This document shows, piece by piece, positions 1 to 7,953 of a stretch of 17,454 bases of DNA. Origin of the DNA: JANMDU01 sp031388245 (GTDB taxonomy: Bacteria; Pseudomonadota; Gammaproteobacteria; Burkholderiales; Burkholderiaceae_C); NCBI GenBank assembly GCA_031388245.1, contig JANNED010000226.1, forward strand, positions 1 to 17,454, read 5' to 3'. How positions within the stretch are numbered: the first letter of the stretch is position 1; the number at the start of each line of letters is the position of its first letter. The notes under the pieces were generated by a model that was not told the origin of the DNA, did no database searches, and saw nothing but the letters and a program-made list of their open reading frames with translations. Made by a program: the position numbers and the translations under genes.

Positions 1-34
1 TAGGAAGTTAAGGCGGAAATCCGCAAAAACCCCC

Positions 35-71
35 AAGTCTGGCGCACGATGTTGAAATCGTCACCAGACTT
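35..71 (+). terminator. Imperfect hairpin, possible terminator of the upstream gene
   Basis: The outer arms AAGTCTGG (35-42) and CCAGACTT (64-71) pair perfectly over 8 bp. An inner stem ACGAT (46-50) with ATCGT (57-61) closes a 6-nt loop, separated from the outer stem by a small internal loop. The 3' side runs into a T-rich stretch (70-86), which fits a rho-independent terminator for a gene ending just before the window. The T-run is interrupted, so another role as a structured element is possible. Confidence 0.4.
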
Positions 72-207
72 ATTTACCGTTTTGTTCAAGCAAATCATAG
101 GCTTACGACAGTTGGACGTGATAACGTTGGGACACTACTGACGCCGCATGTTTAAAAAACATCAAGGGGTGCTTATAACTTTATTTGTATGAATCAGCAC
201 ACAGCAA

Positions 208-260
208 GGCTTGAGGCGCACTCTCAATCGCGAAGCGATGTGATGTGCACACCTCAAGCC
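208..260. repeat. Long imperfect inverted repeat upstream of fic
   Basis: A 9-bp perfect outer stem, GGCTTGAGG (208-216) with CCTCAAGCC (252-260), encloses GCAC (218-221) with GTGC (245-248) and an innermost ATCGC (227-231) with GCGAT (235-239) around a GAA loop. The stem lacks a following T-run in either direction, so it is not a standard terminator. It could be a palindromic repeat element, a protein-binding site or a structured RNA. It does not show integron attC core sequences. Confidence 0.55.
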
Positions 261-296
261 AGAAACTTGGCTAATCGGTTGCTGTCGAATAGGAAA

Positions 297-329
297 TTTG
301 GCGCTGTTTTGGCGCTGTTTTGGCGCTGT
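297..329 (+). repeat. Three perfect tandem 11-bp repeats, likely operator sites
   Basis: TTTGGCGCTGT occurs three times head to tail with no mismatch (297-307, 308-318, 319-329) directly upstream of the -35 element. The 11-bp period is close to one helical turn, so the three TGGCGC cores face the same side of the DNA. Reverse-complement GCGCCA half-sites continue on the other side of the promoter. This layout suggests cooperative binding by a regulator, possibly the winged-helix/Fic protein encoded just downstream (inference). Confidence 0.6.
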
Positions 330-332
330 TTA

Positions 333-361
333 TTGAAATCACGCCAAAATTGCGCCATAAT
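333..361 (+). promoter_or_regulatory. Sigma70-type promoter for the Fic gene, predicted leaderless
   Basis: TTGAAA (333-338, 5 of 6 to TTGACA) and CATAAT (356-361, 5 of 6 to TATAAT) are separated by exactly 17 bp. Transcription would be expected to start about 7 bases after the -10 element, at or next to the A of the ATG at 368. There is no Shine-Dalgarno sequence before that ATG, which fits a leaderless mRNA. The -10 element overlaps a GCGCCA half-site (352-357), so a bound regulator would cover the promoter. Confidence 0.6.
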
Positions 362-389
362 CGCGCCATGACTTCTTCAAATCGCGCCA
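341..389 (-). promoter_or_regulatory. Inverted GCGCCA half-sites across promoter and start codon
   Basis: GCGCCA, the reverse complement of the TGGCGC core in the upstream repeats, appears at 352-357, 363-368 and 384-389, with a one-mismatch copy (ACGCCA) at 341-346. Starts are spaced 11, 11 and 21 bp, again close to whole helical turns. They lie within the promoter spacer, over the start codon and in the first codons, as expected for a repressor operator. GCGCCA is not rare at this base composition, so the phasing is the stronger part of the argument. Confidence 0.45.
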
Positions 390-1768
390 CCAGTGCTGCC
401 TCTGTGTTGCAGCGTCTGCTCGCAAGCATCGAGGAGAAACCTCAGGGGCTGTCTTTGGCGCAATTGCTCACGCAGCATCGTAAAGTCGCTCGGCGCACTG
501 CGCAGCGTTTGATTGGGAAGTTGCTAGAAGAGGGGAAAATCGTAGCCAATGGAGAGGCGCGTGCTCGGCGCTATTTCTCGGTTGATGCTTTGGCGATTAT
601 CGATGACGCGGTCAGTGAAACCGCACCAGATGCCTTCCCAGAAGACATTGCAATTTCAAAAGAAAGCCAAGACATCCTTGCCTACATTGATCGCCCGGTG
701 CATGCACGCAAGCCTGTGGGCTATCAAAGTGATTTCTTGGAAAGCTATGTGCCCAACAAAAGCTTTTACCTGCCCGCCAAATTGCGCCAACAATTGCGCC
801 AATTGGGCGGCACTGATCAAGTCGACGCGCCTGCTGGCACTTACAGCCGCGCCATCCTTGCTCGCTTGCTGATTGACCTGTCGTGGGCCTCCAGCCATTT
901 GGAAGGCAACACCTATTCTCGGCTGGATACCCGAGCCCTGATTGAGCAGGGCCAAGCAGCCAAAGGCAAAGCTGCGCTAGAGACGCAAATGATCTTGAAC
1001 CACAAGACCGCCATTGAGCTACTGGTGAGCAATCTCGATCAGGCGCAGTTCAACCGCTTCACGCTGATGAATTTGCACAGCAGCTTGGCAGAGAATTTGC
1101 TACCTAATCCAGCAGATGAGGGGCGCGTTCGTCAGCATGCGGTGGACATTGGCCGCAGCGTGTATCGCCCGCTGGTCGGTGAGCGGCAAATCAACACTGC
1201 CTTTGACGCCATGCTCGTCAAGCTACAAAAAATCAAAGACCCGTTTGAGCAATCCTTCTTTGTGATGGTGCACCTGCCTTATTTGCAGCCTTTTGCCGAT
1301 ATCAACAAGCGCACCTCGCGCCTTGCTGCCAATTTGCCGCTGTTTCGCGCCAATCTGTGCCCGCTCACGTTTTTAGATGTGCCTGAAGCGGCATACAGCC
1401 GCGCCATGCTCGGCGTGTATGAAATGACGCGCGTTGATCTGCTGCGTGATGTGTATGCGTGGGCCTATGAGCGCTCGGCACAAGAGTATCTGGCCGTGCG
1501 GCAAGAGCTGGCTCAGCCCGATCCGCTGCGGCTTGCCTGGCGCGATTTGGTCAAGCAAGCCGTGGGCGAAGTGGTGCGCAAACCGCAGGCCAATGCCAGC
1601 GCGATCATCACAAAGCTAATCAGGCAGGCTGTTCCAGCATCCGAGCGCGCCGCCGTCAAAGCCCTGATCTTGGAAGAGATCCAGCGTCTGCACGAAGGCG
1701 TGCTTGTTCGCTATGGCCTGCGGCCTGCTGAATTTGTGAAATGGATGACGCGCAAGACGGACCAATAA
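368..1768 (+). CDS. Winged-helix / Fic-domain protein with Gln in place of the catalytic His
   Basis: This 466-residue protein belongs to the Fic/DOC family, whose usual members transfer AMP or other nucleotide parts to target proteins. The N-terminal ~70 residues look like a winged helix-turn-helix (around QLLTQHRKVARRTAQRLIGK). A Fic domain follows. SSHLEGN near Glu179 matches the (S/T)xxxE(G/N) inhibitory-helix motif of self-inhibited Fic proteins. The active-site loop reads QPFADINKRTSR (Gln307 to Arg318), whereas the family consensus is HxFx(D/E)GN(G/K)R. The base His is therefore Gln and the first Gly is Ile, while Asp311, Asn313 and Arg315 remain. Classical AMP transfer is doubtful; a DNA-binding regulatory role is plausible. 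The ATG at 368 is preferred to 320 because the upstream codons are simply the promoter and repeats. Transcription may continue into the antiporter gene 18 bp downstream. Confidence 0.85.
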   Translation: MTSSNRATSAASVLQRLLASIEEKPQGLSLAQLLTQHRKVARRTAQRLIGKLLEEGKIVANGEARARRYFSVDALAIIDDAVSETAPDAFPEDIAISKESQDILAYIDRPVHARKPVGYQSDFLESYVPNKSFYLPAKLRQQLRQLGGTDQVDAPAGTYSRAILARLLIDLSWASSHLEGNTYSRLDTRALIEQGQAAKGKAALETQMILNHKTAIELLVSNLDQAQFNRFTLMNLHSSLAENLLPNPADEGRVRQHAVDIGRSVYRPLVGERQINTAFDAMLVKLQKIKDPFEQSFFVMVHLPYLQPFADINKRTSRLAANLPLFRANLCPLTFLDVPEAAYSRAMLGVYEMTRVDLLRDVYAWAYERSAQEYLAVRQELAQPDPLRLAWRDLVKQAVGEVVRKPQANASAIITKLIRQAVPASERAAVKALILEEIQRLHEGVLVRYGLRPAEFVKWMTRKTDQ

Positions 1769-1786
1769 ACGCGCTAAGCTACCCTG

Positions 1787-3640
1787 ATGGAACATTCCTC
1801 TTGGCTCACTAATTCGCTCATCTTCTTAGCCGCAGCCGTGGCGGCTGTGCCGATTGCAAAGGCGCTGGGGCTGGGCTCGATCATTGGCTATTTGGCGGCG
1901 GGGATGGCCATTGGCCCATGGGGGCTAGGGCTGGTGAGCGATGTGCAGAGTATTTTGCATTTTGCGGAATTTGGCGTGGTGCTGATGCTGTTTTTGGTGG
2001 GGCTGGAGCTGGAGCCTCGGCGTTTGTGGGAGCTACGCAGACCGATCTTTGGCTGGGGCTCGGCGCAGATGCTAGGCTGCATTGCTCTTTTATTCATAGC
2101 ATTTAGCATAGCATTTATGCCGGCTAGTGGCCTGTTTGGCTTAAATTTATCATGGAAAATGATTTTGGTGGCTGCGCTGGGTTTAGCGCTCTCATCCACT
2201 GCGATTGCGCTGCAAGTATTGGGTGAACGCAATCAGTTGCCGACAACGGGCGGGCAGGCGGCGTTTTCAATTTTATTGTTTCAAGATGTGGCGGCGATTC
2301 CAATTCTTGCACTGCTGCCACTGCTGGCCGTGTCATCAGGCAGTGACGGTGGCAACGCTTGGCTAGAAGCTGGCAAAGCCATTGCCGTGATTGCCGCCAT
2401 CATCGTGGGCGGGCGTTTGCTGCTGCGCCATGCATTGCGTTGGATTGCCAGCAGCAAAACGCCAGAGATTTTTACGGCGGCCTCACTCTTGCTCGTGGTG
2501 GCGATTGCGGCACTGATGCAATTCGTTGGCCTCTCGATGGCACTCGGCGCATTTCTGGCCGGCGTCTTGCTGGCTGAAAGCGAATATCGGCGCGAGCTAG
2601 AAACCGATATTGAGCCTTTCAAAGGCTTGCTGCTTGGCCTGTTTTTCATGGCTGTGGGCATGAGCATTGATTTTGGTGTGTTCAAAGCTTTCCCGCTGTT
2701 GATTGCTGCGCTTGTCATCGCATTCATGGCTTTGAAGGCAGCCGTGATTTACGGTTTGGCCAAGTTGATGGGTTTGCCATTTCAAGAGCGCCCAATGTTC
2801 GCGCTGATGCTGGCGCAAGGCGGTGAGTTTGCATTTGTGGTGTTTCAGCAAGCCGTGGGCCTCAAAATTTTTGATGCGCAAACGGGCTCGCTTTTGGTCG
2901 GCGCGGTGGCGCTTTCTATGCTGCTCTCGCCTCTGATCTTGGTGCTGATTGATAAATTTCTCATGCCACGCTTTGCAGATTGCGGCAAGAGCGATATGCC
3001 CGAAATCAGCGAAGAGCAACACGCGCCGATCATCGTGGCCGGCATTGGCCGCTACGGGCAGATTATTTTGCGTGTGTTGGCCGCCTCGGGCTACAAAGCC
3101 ACCGTGCTCGATCACGATCCTGAGCAAGTGCAGGGTCTGATGCGCTTTGGCTACCGCGCTTTCTATGGCGATGCCACGCGGCTTGATTTGTTGCGCACAG
3201 CAGGTGCGGCCACAGCCAAGGTCTTGGTGGTAGCCGTCGATGGTGTGGAGCAAAGCCTAGAGATTGTGGACATTTGCAAAGAGCATTTTCCGCAGCTTCA
3301 ATTGATCGCTCGTGCGCGCAATGTGCAGCATTATTACGAGTTGCGTTCGCGCGGCGTGACGCTGGTGCAACGCGAAACTTTTGAGTCGGCTTTGCTGTCT
3401 GCCCAAGACACATTGCAAGCTCTTGGCCTGAGTACGCAAGACGCATACACCACGGCTCAGCGCTTTCGTACCCATAATCTGGCGCAGATCGACGCTGCAT
3501 GGCCACATCACAAAGACGAAGAGCGCTTGATCAGCATCGCCAAAGCTGGCCGCCAGCAACTAGAAGAACTCATGGCGCAAGAACGGGAAGTGACCATGCT
3601 TGGTGCTGACAAAACTGCTCCTCCGTCAGCGCGAAATTGA
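1787..3640 (+). CDS. KefC-like potassium/proton antiporter (CPA2 family) with RCK domain
   Basis: This 617-residue inner-membrane protein resembles KefB/KefC, which export K+ in exchange for H+ and in the well-studied members are opened by glutathione adducts during electrophile stress. Residues 1-395 are strongly hydrophobic with about a dozen membrane segments (GLGSIIGYLAAGMAIGP near the start). LETDIEPFKGLLLGLFF around residues 268-285 matches the KefC regulatory loop, but the preceding residues are RRE rather than the His-Ala of the E. coli protein as I recall it. The cytoplasmic RCK/TrkA-N domain begins near residue 412 with the nucleotide-binding GIGRYG (Gly419 on) and an acidic VLDHD strand end. 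The C-terminal tail is charged and probably helical. No KefF/KefG-type quinone reductase partner is present in the window. The start lies 18 bp after fic with a weak ribosome-binding site. Whether this is kefB, kefC or a ybaL-like gene cannot be settled. Confidence 0.85.
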   Translation: MEHSSWLTNSLIFLAAAVAAVPIAKALGLGSIIGYLAAGMAIGPWGLGLVSDVQSILHFAEFGVVLMLFLVGLELEPRRLWELRRPIFGWGSAQMLGCIALLFIAFSIAFMPASGLFGLNLSWKMILVAALGLALSSTAIALQVLGERNQLPTTGGQAAFSILLFQDVAAIPILALLPLLAVSSGSDGGNAWLEAGKAIAVIAAIIVGGRLLLRHALRWIASSKTPEIFTAASLLLVVAIAALMQFVGLSMALGAFLAGVLLAESEYRRELETDIEPFKGLLLGLFFMAVGMSIDFGVFKAFPLLIAALVIAFMALKAAVIYGLAKLMGLPFQERPMFALMLAQGGEFAFVVFQQAVGLKIFDAQTGSLLVGAVALSMLLSPLILVLIDKFLMPRFADCGKSDMPEISEEQHAPIIVAGIGRYGQIILRVLAASGYKATVLDHDPEQVQGLMRFGYRAFYGDATRLDLLRTAGAATAKVLVVAVDGVEQSLEIVDICKEHFPQLQLIARARNVQHYYELRSRGVTLVQRETFESALLSAQDTLQALGLSTQDAYTTAQRFRTHNLAQIDAAWPHHKDEERLISIAKAGRQQLEELMAQEREVTMLGADKTAPPSARN

Positions 3641-3663
3641 TGGGACTTATTTTGCAGCGAACG

Positions 3664-3686
3664 ATGCAAACCGATCAACGGTGCAT
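3664..3686. terminator. Weak hairpin between converging genes
   Basis: The gap between the stop of the antiporter gene (3640) and the stop of hemY (3695) is 54 bp. It contains ATGCA (3664-3668) with TGCAT (3682-3686), and inside these CCG (3671-3673) with CGG (3679-3681). The stem is short and bulged and there is no clear T-run, so termination here is only a possibility. Confidence 0.2.
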
Positions 3687-3694
3687 GGCCTTTG

Positions 3695-4993
3695 TTAGGA
3701 TGCCGCTTTCTTCCAAGCGGCGAGCGCTGCTGCCGAATCGCCGCGCTGCTCCGCTAAAAAAGCCAAATTGCGCCAAGCGCTGCGCTTGAGATTTTCATCA
3801 CCCAAATGCGCGGCGCAGCCAGCGAGCAATTGCTGCGCCTTGCCCCAAAGCTGGCGATGCAGGCATGCCATGCCTGCAAGGTATTGCAAGCGCGTGTCGT
3901 GGGGTAATTGGCGCTGCGCTGTCTCAATTTTAGCAAGCCATGCAGGGTTGACCACAGCTGCCTCTGATGCACCATCTGATGAAAAAGAGGCCTCCAGCGC
4001 GCGCACCACACGAATTTGCTCCGATTCACCCAACTGCGGATAACGCTGCCAAATCGGCGAAAGCCAAGCTCTTGCTCTCTCGCGCAATTCGGTGGCCTCG
4101 GGCGAGCCCGCAGACAGATTGACCAAGCGCTGCGCGGCATGCGTGGCCACTTGCGCTTGGCTGCGCTCGGCCTCAGTCAGTGCGCTCCAGGCGCGTGTGA
4201 GTTGATCCGCGTCATGCGCTTCGCTCAAGGCACTGATGGCCAAGCTGCGCACCATGCTTTGCGCAGCTTGCGCAGAGAAGCCACCGTGCTTAGCGAGCAA
4301 ACGCGCAGTCTCCAGCGCCTCGGTTTGCTGCCGCGCTTGCTGTAGAGCGCGGAGTTTGAGGCGCAGCGCCAGTGTGCGCCTTTGTGCGCCTTGGGGCAGC
4401 GTGGCAAGGCGCTGGAGCGAAGTGGCAGGATCATGCTCATCGAGCATCCAGCGGGCACTACGCAACATGATGCCTTCTTTGAAATGCTGGCCGCTTTTAG
4501 GCAGCGGCACCACCAGCGCCGCCTGCACCAAACGCTCACGCTCTGGCGCATCTTGCAAGCATTGCGCCGATTCCGCAGCAATCAAGAGCGCCATGGCTTG
4601 CACTTCCAAACTGTACGGCTTGTGCAACGCTTCGGCGGCGAGAGACAAAGCATGCTGATGCGCGAGCAAAGCTTGTTTTTTGGCACGCGCAAAGCGGCCG
4701 GAGAGCAAATGCGCCATCGCATCGCGCAGCTCAGCATGCATGACACTGGTGCGCTGGCTAGTGCGCCAAATCTTGGCCTGCGCGGGCAGATCGACCAAAG
4801 CGCTGAACGCACGCAGCGCCAGATAAAGCAGCACAAACAGGGCGGCCAAAATGAGCAGCACCAAATTGAGCGAGAGATCGATTCTGTATGGTGGCCAAAA
4901 CAATGTGACGGTGCCAGTGGATCGTGTGGCAAACAGAGCCATGCCGACAGCGGCTGCAAAGATGGCGAGTAGCCAGAGGGTAAAACGCATCAC
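3695..4993 (-). CDS. hemY: HemY-like tetrapyrrole-pathway membrane protein with TPR-type repeats
   Basis: This 432-residue protein matches the proteobacterial HemY family of the hemCDXY cluster (not the protoporphyrinogen oxidase also called HemY). Two N-terminal membrane segments (about residues 3-23 and 41-62) flank a short VTLFWPPYRIDLS stretch typical of the family. The rest is helical and TPR-like, for example GRFARAKKQALLA and the C-terminal QLWGKAQQLLAGCAAHLGD. The family is thought to help organise haem-synthesis enzymes at the inner membrane, but no enzymatic activity is established. It is the last gene of the operon; its ATG overlaps the hemX stop by 4 bp, so translation is probably coupled. 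Confidence 0.88.
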   Translation of the reverse strand: MMRFTLWLLAIFAAAVGMALFATRSTGTVTLFWPPYRIDLSLNLVLLILAALFVLLYLALRAFSALVDLPAQAKIWRTSQRTSVMHAELRDAMAHLLSGRFARAKKQALLAHQHALSLAAEALHKPYSLEVQAMALLIAAESAQCLQDAPERERLVQAALVVPLPKSGQHFKEGIMLRSARWMLDEHDPATSLQRLATLPQGAQRRTLALRLKLRALQQARQQTEALETARLLAKHGGFSAQAAQSMVRSLAISALSEAHDADQLTRAWSALTEAERSQAQVATHAAQRLVNLSAGSPEATELRERARAWLSPIWQRYPQLGESEQIRVVRALEASFSSDGASEAAVVNPAWLAKIETAQRQLPHDTRLQYLAGMACLHRQLWGKAQQLLAGCAAHLGDENLKRSAWRNLAFLAEQRGDSAAALAAWKKAAS

Positions 4994-6132
4994 TTGCCTT
5001 GCGTTGCCGATGCAGACAAGGTGGCCAATGCAGAAAGCGTGTCGTCAATGCGCGGCTGTTCTGCGCTTTTGATCTGCATCTGAATCTGTGCGAGCAAGCT
5101 GCCCGATTGCTGCACAGCGCGGGAGCTGCTGTCAAAGTAGCGGGTGGTGAGCTTGGCAGCGCCGGCCAAATCGCTGCGCGTGCTTTCAAATTGGCGCGAC
5201 AGCAAAGCCAAGCGTGCGTTGAGCAGTTTGAGCTTCAAATTTTCACGCGCGAAAAAGCTTTGCTCTGGCGAGATCAATGCGGCTTCGGGCGTATCGATTC
5301 GGCTGACACGCACGAGTGCTCTGACTTCTTCGCGCACAGCACCCATCAACGTCTTCAGCCACTGCGGCGCGGCGCTGAGCAAGCCGGTGCCTGACGCCGT
5401 ATTCGCTGAATCTGCGGCGACGGCTCGCGTTGGCAACGTGCTGGGCATTGGCTTTGCAGTGCCGCTGCTGGCTTGCGCGACGGCATTGGCCAGCGGCATT
5501 TCATCTGCCAAGCGCACCAATTCATCGAGCTTGATCAGCAAGCTGGGTGTATCGGCCACATTGGCAGACTTCACGCGATCCATGTCTTTCGTCAAAGCAC
5601 GTTGCAAAATACTCAGGCGCGGCTGAGCAGAGCGGTTTACGCGCTGCTCAGCGCTGCGCAGCGCGGCAATCAGCGGCTCTAAGCTGCCCGTCAGATTGGC
5701 CTGCTGTTGCGCCAGACGAATGGCGGAGTCCACATCAACCACCAAATTTTCATCACGCGAGCGAGACAGGCTCTGCATCAGCTCATCAAGCTGGCTGCGC
5801 TGCAAAGCGACCTCAGCCAAGCGTGTCTCTTGCATCGCTTGGCGCGAGGCGATGTCTTTGACCGACTCAAGTGCCGATCTCGCCAAGGTGCGGCCTTCTA
5901 CCGATGCCGTGGTCGCGTCGAGGCTTTGTCTGGCCAGCGCCTCCTGAATATTTGAGAGTTTGAGCCACAAGTTGCCGCTGATCAGCAAAGAGATGGCAGT
6001 GATTGCTGCCAAAAAAAGTGTGGTGCGCGAGGCTTTGGCGCTCTGCATGGCTGGAACGAAAGGCTCGGTCACAAGCGTCGCCGCACCCACTTCGGGCGCA
6101 GCAGCAGATGTTTCAGGCGGCGCGTTGCTCAT
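4990..6132 (-). CDS. hemX: HemX-like membrane-anchored coiled-coil protein
   Basis: This 380-residue protein fits the HemX family, often annotated as a uroporphyrinogen-III C-methyltransferase, although it lacks any visible methyltransferase motif. Residues 1-36 are Ala/Pro-rich and probably cytoplasmic, residues about 37-57 form one membrane segment (TLFLAAITAISLLISGNLWL), and the next ~120 residues are a long heptad-like helix. The C-terminal part, with VREEVRALVRVSRIDTPEAA, is the conserved HemX domain. The gene starts inside the end of hemD (20-bp overlap) and ends on the hemY start (4-bp overlap). This tight order supports a joint role with HemY; the molecular function is not established. 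A region of Ala/Ser/Thr-rich low complexity lies near residues 220-250. Confidence 0.88.
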   Translation of the reverse strand: MSNAPPETSAAAPEVGAATLVTEPFVPAMQSAKASRTTLFLAAITAISLLISGNLWLKLSNIQEALARQSLDATTASVEGRTLARSALESVKDIASRQAMQETRLAEVALQRSQLDELMQSLSRSRDENLVVDVDSAIRLAQQQANLTGSLEPLIAALRSAEQRVNRSAQPRLSILQRALTKDMDRVKSANVADTPSLLIKLDELVRLADEMPLANAVAQASSGTAKPMPSTLPTRAVAADSANTASGTGLLSAAPQWLKTLMGAVREEVRALVRVSRIDTPEAALISPEQSFFARENLKLKLLNARLALLSRQFESTRSDLAGAAKLTTRYFDSSSRAVQQSGSLLAQIQMQIKSAEQPRIDDTLSALATLSASATQGK

Positions 6133-6937
6133 CCAACGATTTTATCGACGCAGCCACATCTTGCAGTGTGGGGCGTGACGTGCAAACAACAGCAAAGCCG
6201 CGCTCACGGGCGGTTTGCGAAATGCGCTCATGGGTACAAATGCACCTAGCTTGGCTGGTGTCCAGATTAGCGGGTAAATTGCGTAAAGCTTGCGAGCTGC
6301 TCAGCAGCCAAATGCTGCCATCACGCAGCCAAGCGCGGCATTGCGCCGTTTGCGCCACACCCCAGCGCGGCGCCCGGCGCGCATACACCACCAAACGCTG
6401 CGCCACGCCACCCTGAGCCATGATTTGCTGGGCAAGCCAATCCCGCCCGCTGTCAAACACACCGATATCTCGCCCACGCAAAATCAGCACCCGGCTGGCA
6501 CTGTGTACTTGGGGCTGCACCACTTCCCACAGTGCCTCGGAATCAAATTGCCCGGCGTGCGCTGAAGGTGCATCGATCCGGCTGTCTGGGATGCCCAAAC
6601 CACGCAGACTCGCCACCGTGCCTTGCCCGGTTGCCCAAAGGCGGATGTTGGGGTACTTGTTTACTACTAATTCAATAGCACGCTGTGTAGATTCTATGAC
6701 GGCATTAGGCTGATTTGGCTTAAAAAATGCCTGCGCAGCCGAGCTGCTCACAAACATCAATGCATCAAAACCACCCAAGCGCGCCCAAGCCAATTCCAGC
6801 GCCTGCGCATCATCTTCCGAATCCACGGGCGCGATCTCTATCAATGGCAAGGCCACGGCCTCATGCCCCATACCGCGCAAGACTTGCAACCAAGCCACGG
6901 CTTGGGATTCAGGGCGAGTGACGATCAGGCGTGCCAT
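6113..6937 (-). CDS. hemD: Uroporphyrinogen-III synthase
   Basis: The product closes and rearranges hydroxymethylbilane to uroporphyrinogen III, the common precursor of haem, sirohaem and corrinoids. The 274-residue length is typical of the family. Recognisable parts are the opening MARLIVTRPE, the DALMFVSSSAAQAFF strand-loop in the first lobe, RLWATGQGTVASLRGLGIP, and VLILRGRDIG in the second lobe. I place the start at the ATG at 6937 because the family begins MxRLIVTRP; a longer reading from 7036 would add 33 unrelated residues that overlap hemC. It lies 25 bp after hemC and overlaps hemX by 20 bp. Confidence 0.93.
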   Translation of the reverse strand: MARLIVTRPESQAVAWLQVLRGMGHEAVALPLIEIAPVDSEDDAQALELAWARLGGFDALMFVSSSAAQAFFKPNQPNAVIESTQRAIELVVNKYPNIRLWATGQGTVASLRGLGIPDSRIDAPSAHAGQFDSEALWEVVQPQVHSASRVLILRGRDIGVFDSGRDWLAQQIMAQGGVAQRLVVYARRAPRWGVAQTAQCRAWLRDGSIWLLSSSQALRNLPANLDTSQARCICTHERISQTARERGFAVVCTSRPTLQDVAASIKSLDEQRAA

Positions 6938-6962
6938 CGATGTGTGTTTTCTATGCGTGTTT

Positions 6963-7871
6963 TCAGCCGATGACTCGCGCCCCACCCGCGACAAGCTGCT
7001 TGGCCACTTGCGCACCGAGAGCGCGGGCTGCTTCATGCGTCGTAACGGCAGCGTTATCGCTTGCGCGAATCAAGCGGCCTGTCGCATCAGGATCGCCCCA
7101 AGCCGCCCGCAAATGCAATGCATTGCCTTGAATAACTGCAAACGCGGCCAGCGGCATAGAGCAGCTGCCACCCATGCTGCGGCTGACTTCCCGCTCTGCA
7201 CTGACAGCCAGCCAAGTGGCCTCATGCGCCAGCGGCGCAAGCGCTTCTCGCAGATCGGCGCGATGGGCCAATGTCTCTATCCCCAAAGCGCCCTGCCCAG
7301 CGGCAGGCAGCATCTGCTCGGGCTCAAAAAATTGTGCGATTCGCTCTGCCATGCCCAGCCTTTTCAAGCCCGCAGCCGCGAGCACGATGGCCGCATACTG
7401 CCCCGCGTCGAGTTTGCGCAATCGCGTGTCCAAATTGCCGCGCAAAGGCTCAATCTTCAGATCAGGCCGCAGCGCTTGCAGCAAAACCATGCGCCGCAGG
7501 CTTGATGTGCCTACGATGCTGCCAAGCGGCAATTGCGCAAGTGAGGCGACGTGCAGCGACACCAAAGCGTCGCGCGAGTCTTCTCGCTCCATCACGCAAG
7601 CGAGCGCAAACTCACTACCCAGCTGCATCGGTACATCTTTCAAGCTGTGCACCGCAATGTCCGCACGATCCTCTTGCAAAGCCAGCTCCAGCTCCTTCAC
7701 AAACAAGCCTTTGCCGCCCACTTTGGAGAGCGTGCGATCCAAAATCTGGTCGCCGCGCGTCGTCATGGGCACGAGCTGCACGCTGTGCCCCAGTTTTTCT
7801 AGGCCATACTTGACATGCTCGGCCTGCCAGAGGGCGAGTCGGCTTTCACGGGTAGCGATTCGAATCTTCAT
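6963..7871 (-). CDS. hemC: Hydroxymethylbilane synthase (porphobilinogen deaminase)
   Basis: The cytosolic enzyme joins four porphobilinogen molecules into hydroxymethylbilane using a dipyrromethane cofactor. The 302-residue length is normal. Signature parts are the N-terminal IRIATRESRLALWQA, HSLKDVP with the catalytic Asp79, GTSSLRR (121-127), RGNLDTRLRKL (144-154), the LPAAGQGALGIE block, and GGSCSMP with Cys237, which by family knowledge attaches the cofactor. It is the first gene of the hemCDXY cluster and is divergent from ppc, so its promoter should lie in 7872-7953; I could not pick a convincing -35/-10 pair for it. Confidence 0.97.
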   Translation of the reverse strand: MKIRIATRESRLALWQAEHVKYGLEKLGHSVQLVPMTTRGDQILDRTLSKVGGKGLFVKELELALQEDRADIAVHSLKDVPMQLGSEFALACVMEREDSRDALVSLHVASLAQLPLGSIVGTSSLRRMVLLQALRPDLKIEPLRGNLDTRLRKLDAGQYAAIVLAAAGLKRLGMAERIAQFFEPEQMLPAAGQGALGIETLAHRADLREALAPLAHEATWLAVSAEREVSRSMGGSCSMPLAAFAVIQGNALHLRAAWGDPDATGRLIRASDNAAVTTHEAARALGAQVAKQLVAGGARVIG

Positions 7872-7900
7872 AAGGTCTGGGAATACGGTGCATTCCTCAA

Positions 7901-7929
7901 TTCAAACACAGGCGTAACCGTTGTGTAAT
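7901..7929 (+). promoter_or_regulatory. Candidate sigma70 promoter for ppc
   Basis: TTCAAA (7901-7906, 4 of 6 to consensus) and TGTAAT (7924-7929, 5 of 6) are spaced 17 bp apart in the 82-bp gap between hemC and ppc. The predicted start near 7936 gives a leader of about 18 bases. Because the gap is short, a promoter here would lie close to or overlap that of hemC on the other strand. Confidence 0.4.
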
Positions 7930-7953
7930 GAATGCATCCGCTTCAATGCTAGC

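Larger units (their letters stand above)
1..367. other. Non-coding region upstream of the Fic gene
   Basis: No convincing gene is visible in these 367 bases. Frame 1 is open from 4 to 141 but begins right after an in-frame TAG (1-3) and resembles nothing I know. The region is instead rich in dyad symmetry: a small hairpin with arms GCGG at 13-16 and CCGC at 21-24, a long hairpin at 35-71, a palindrome ATGTTT-AAA-AAACAT at 148-162, a long hairpin at 208-260, then three 11-bp direct repeats and a promoter serving the Fic gene. The upstream gene probably ends just outside the window, or at the TAG at 1-3 or the TAA at 9-11. I see no tRNA and no IS end. Confidence 0.6.
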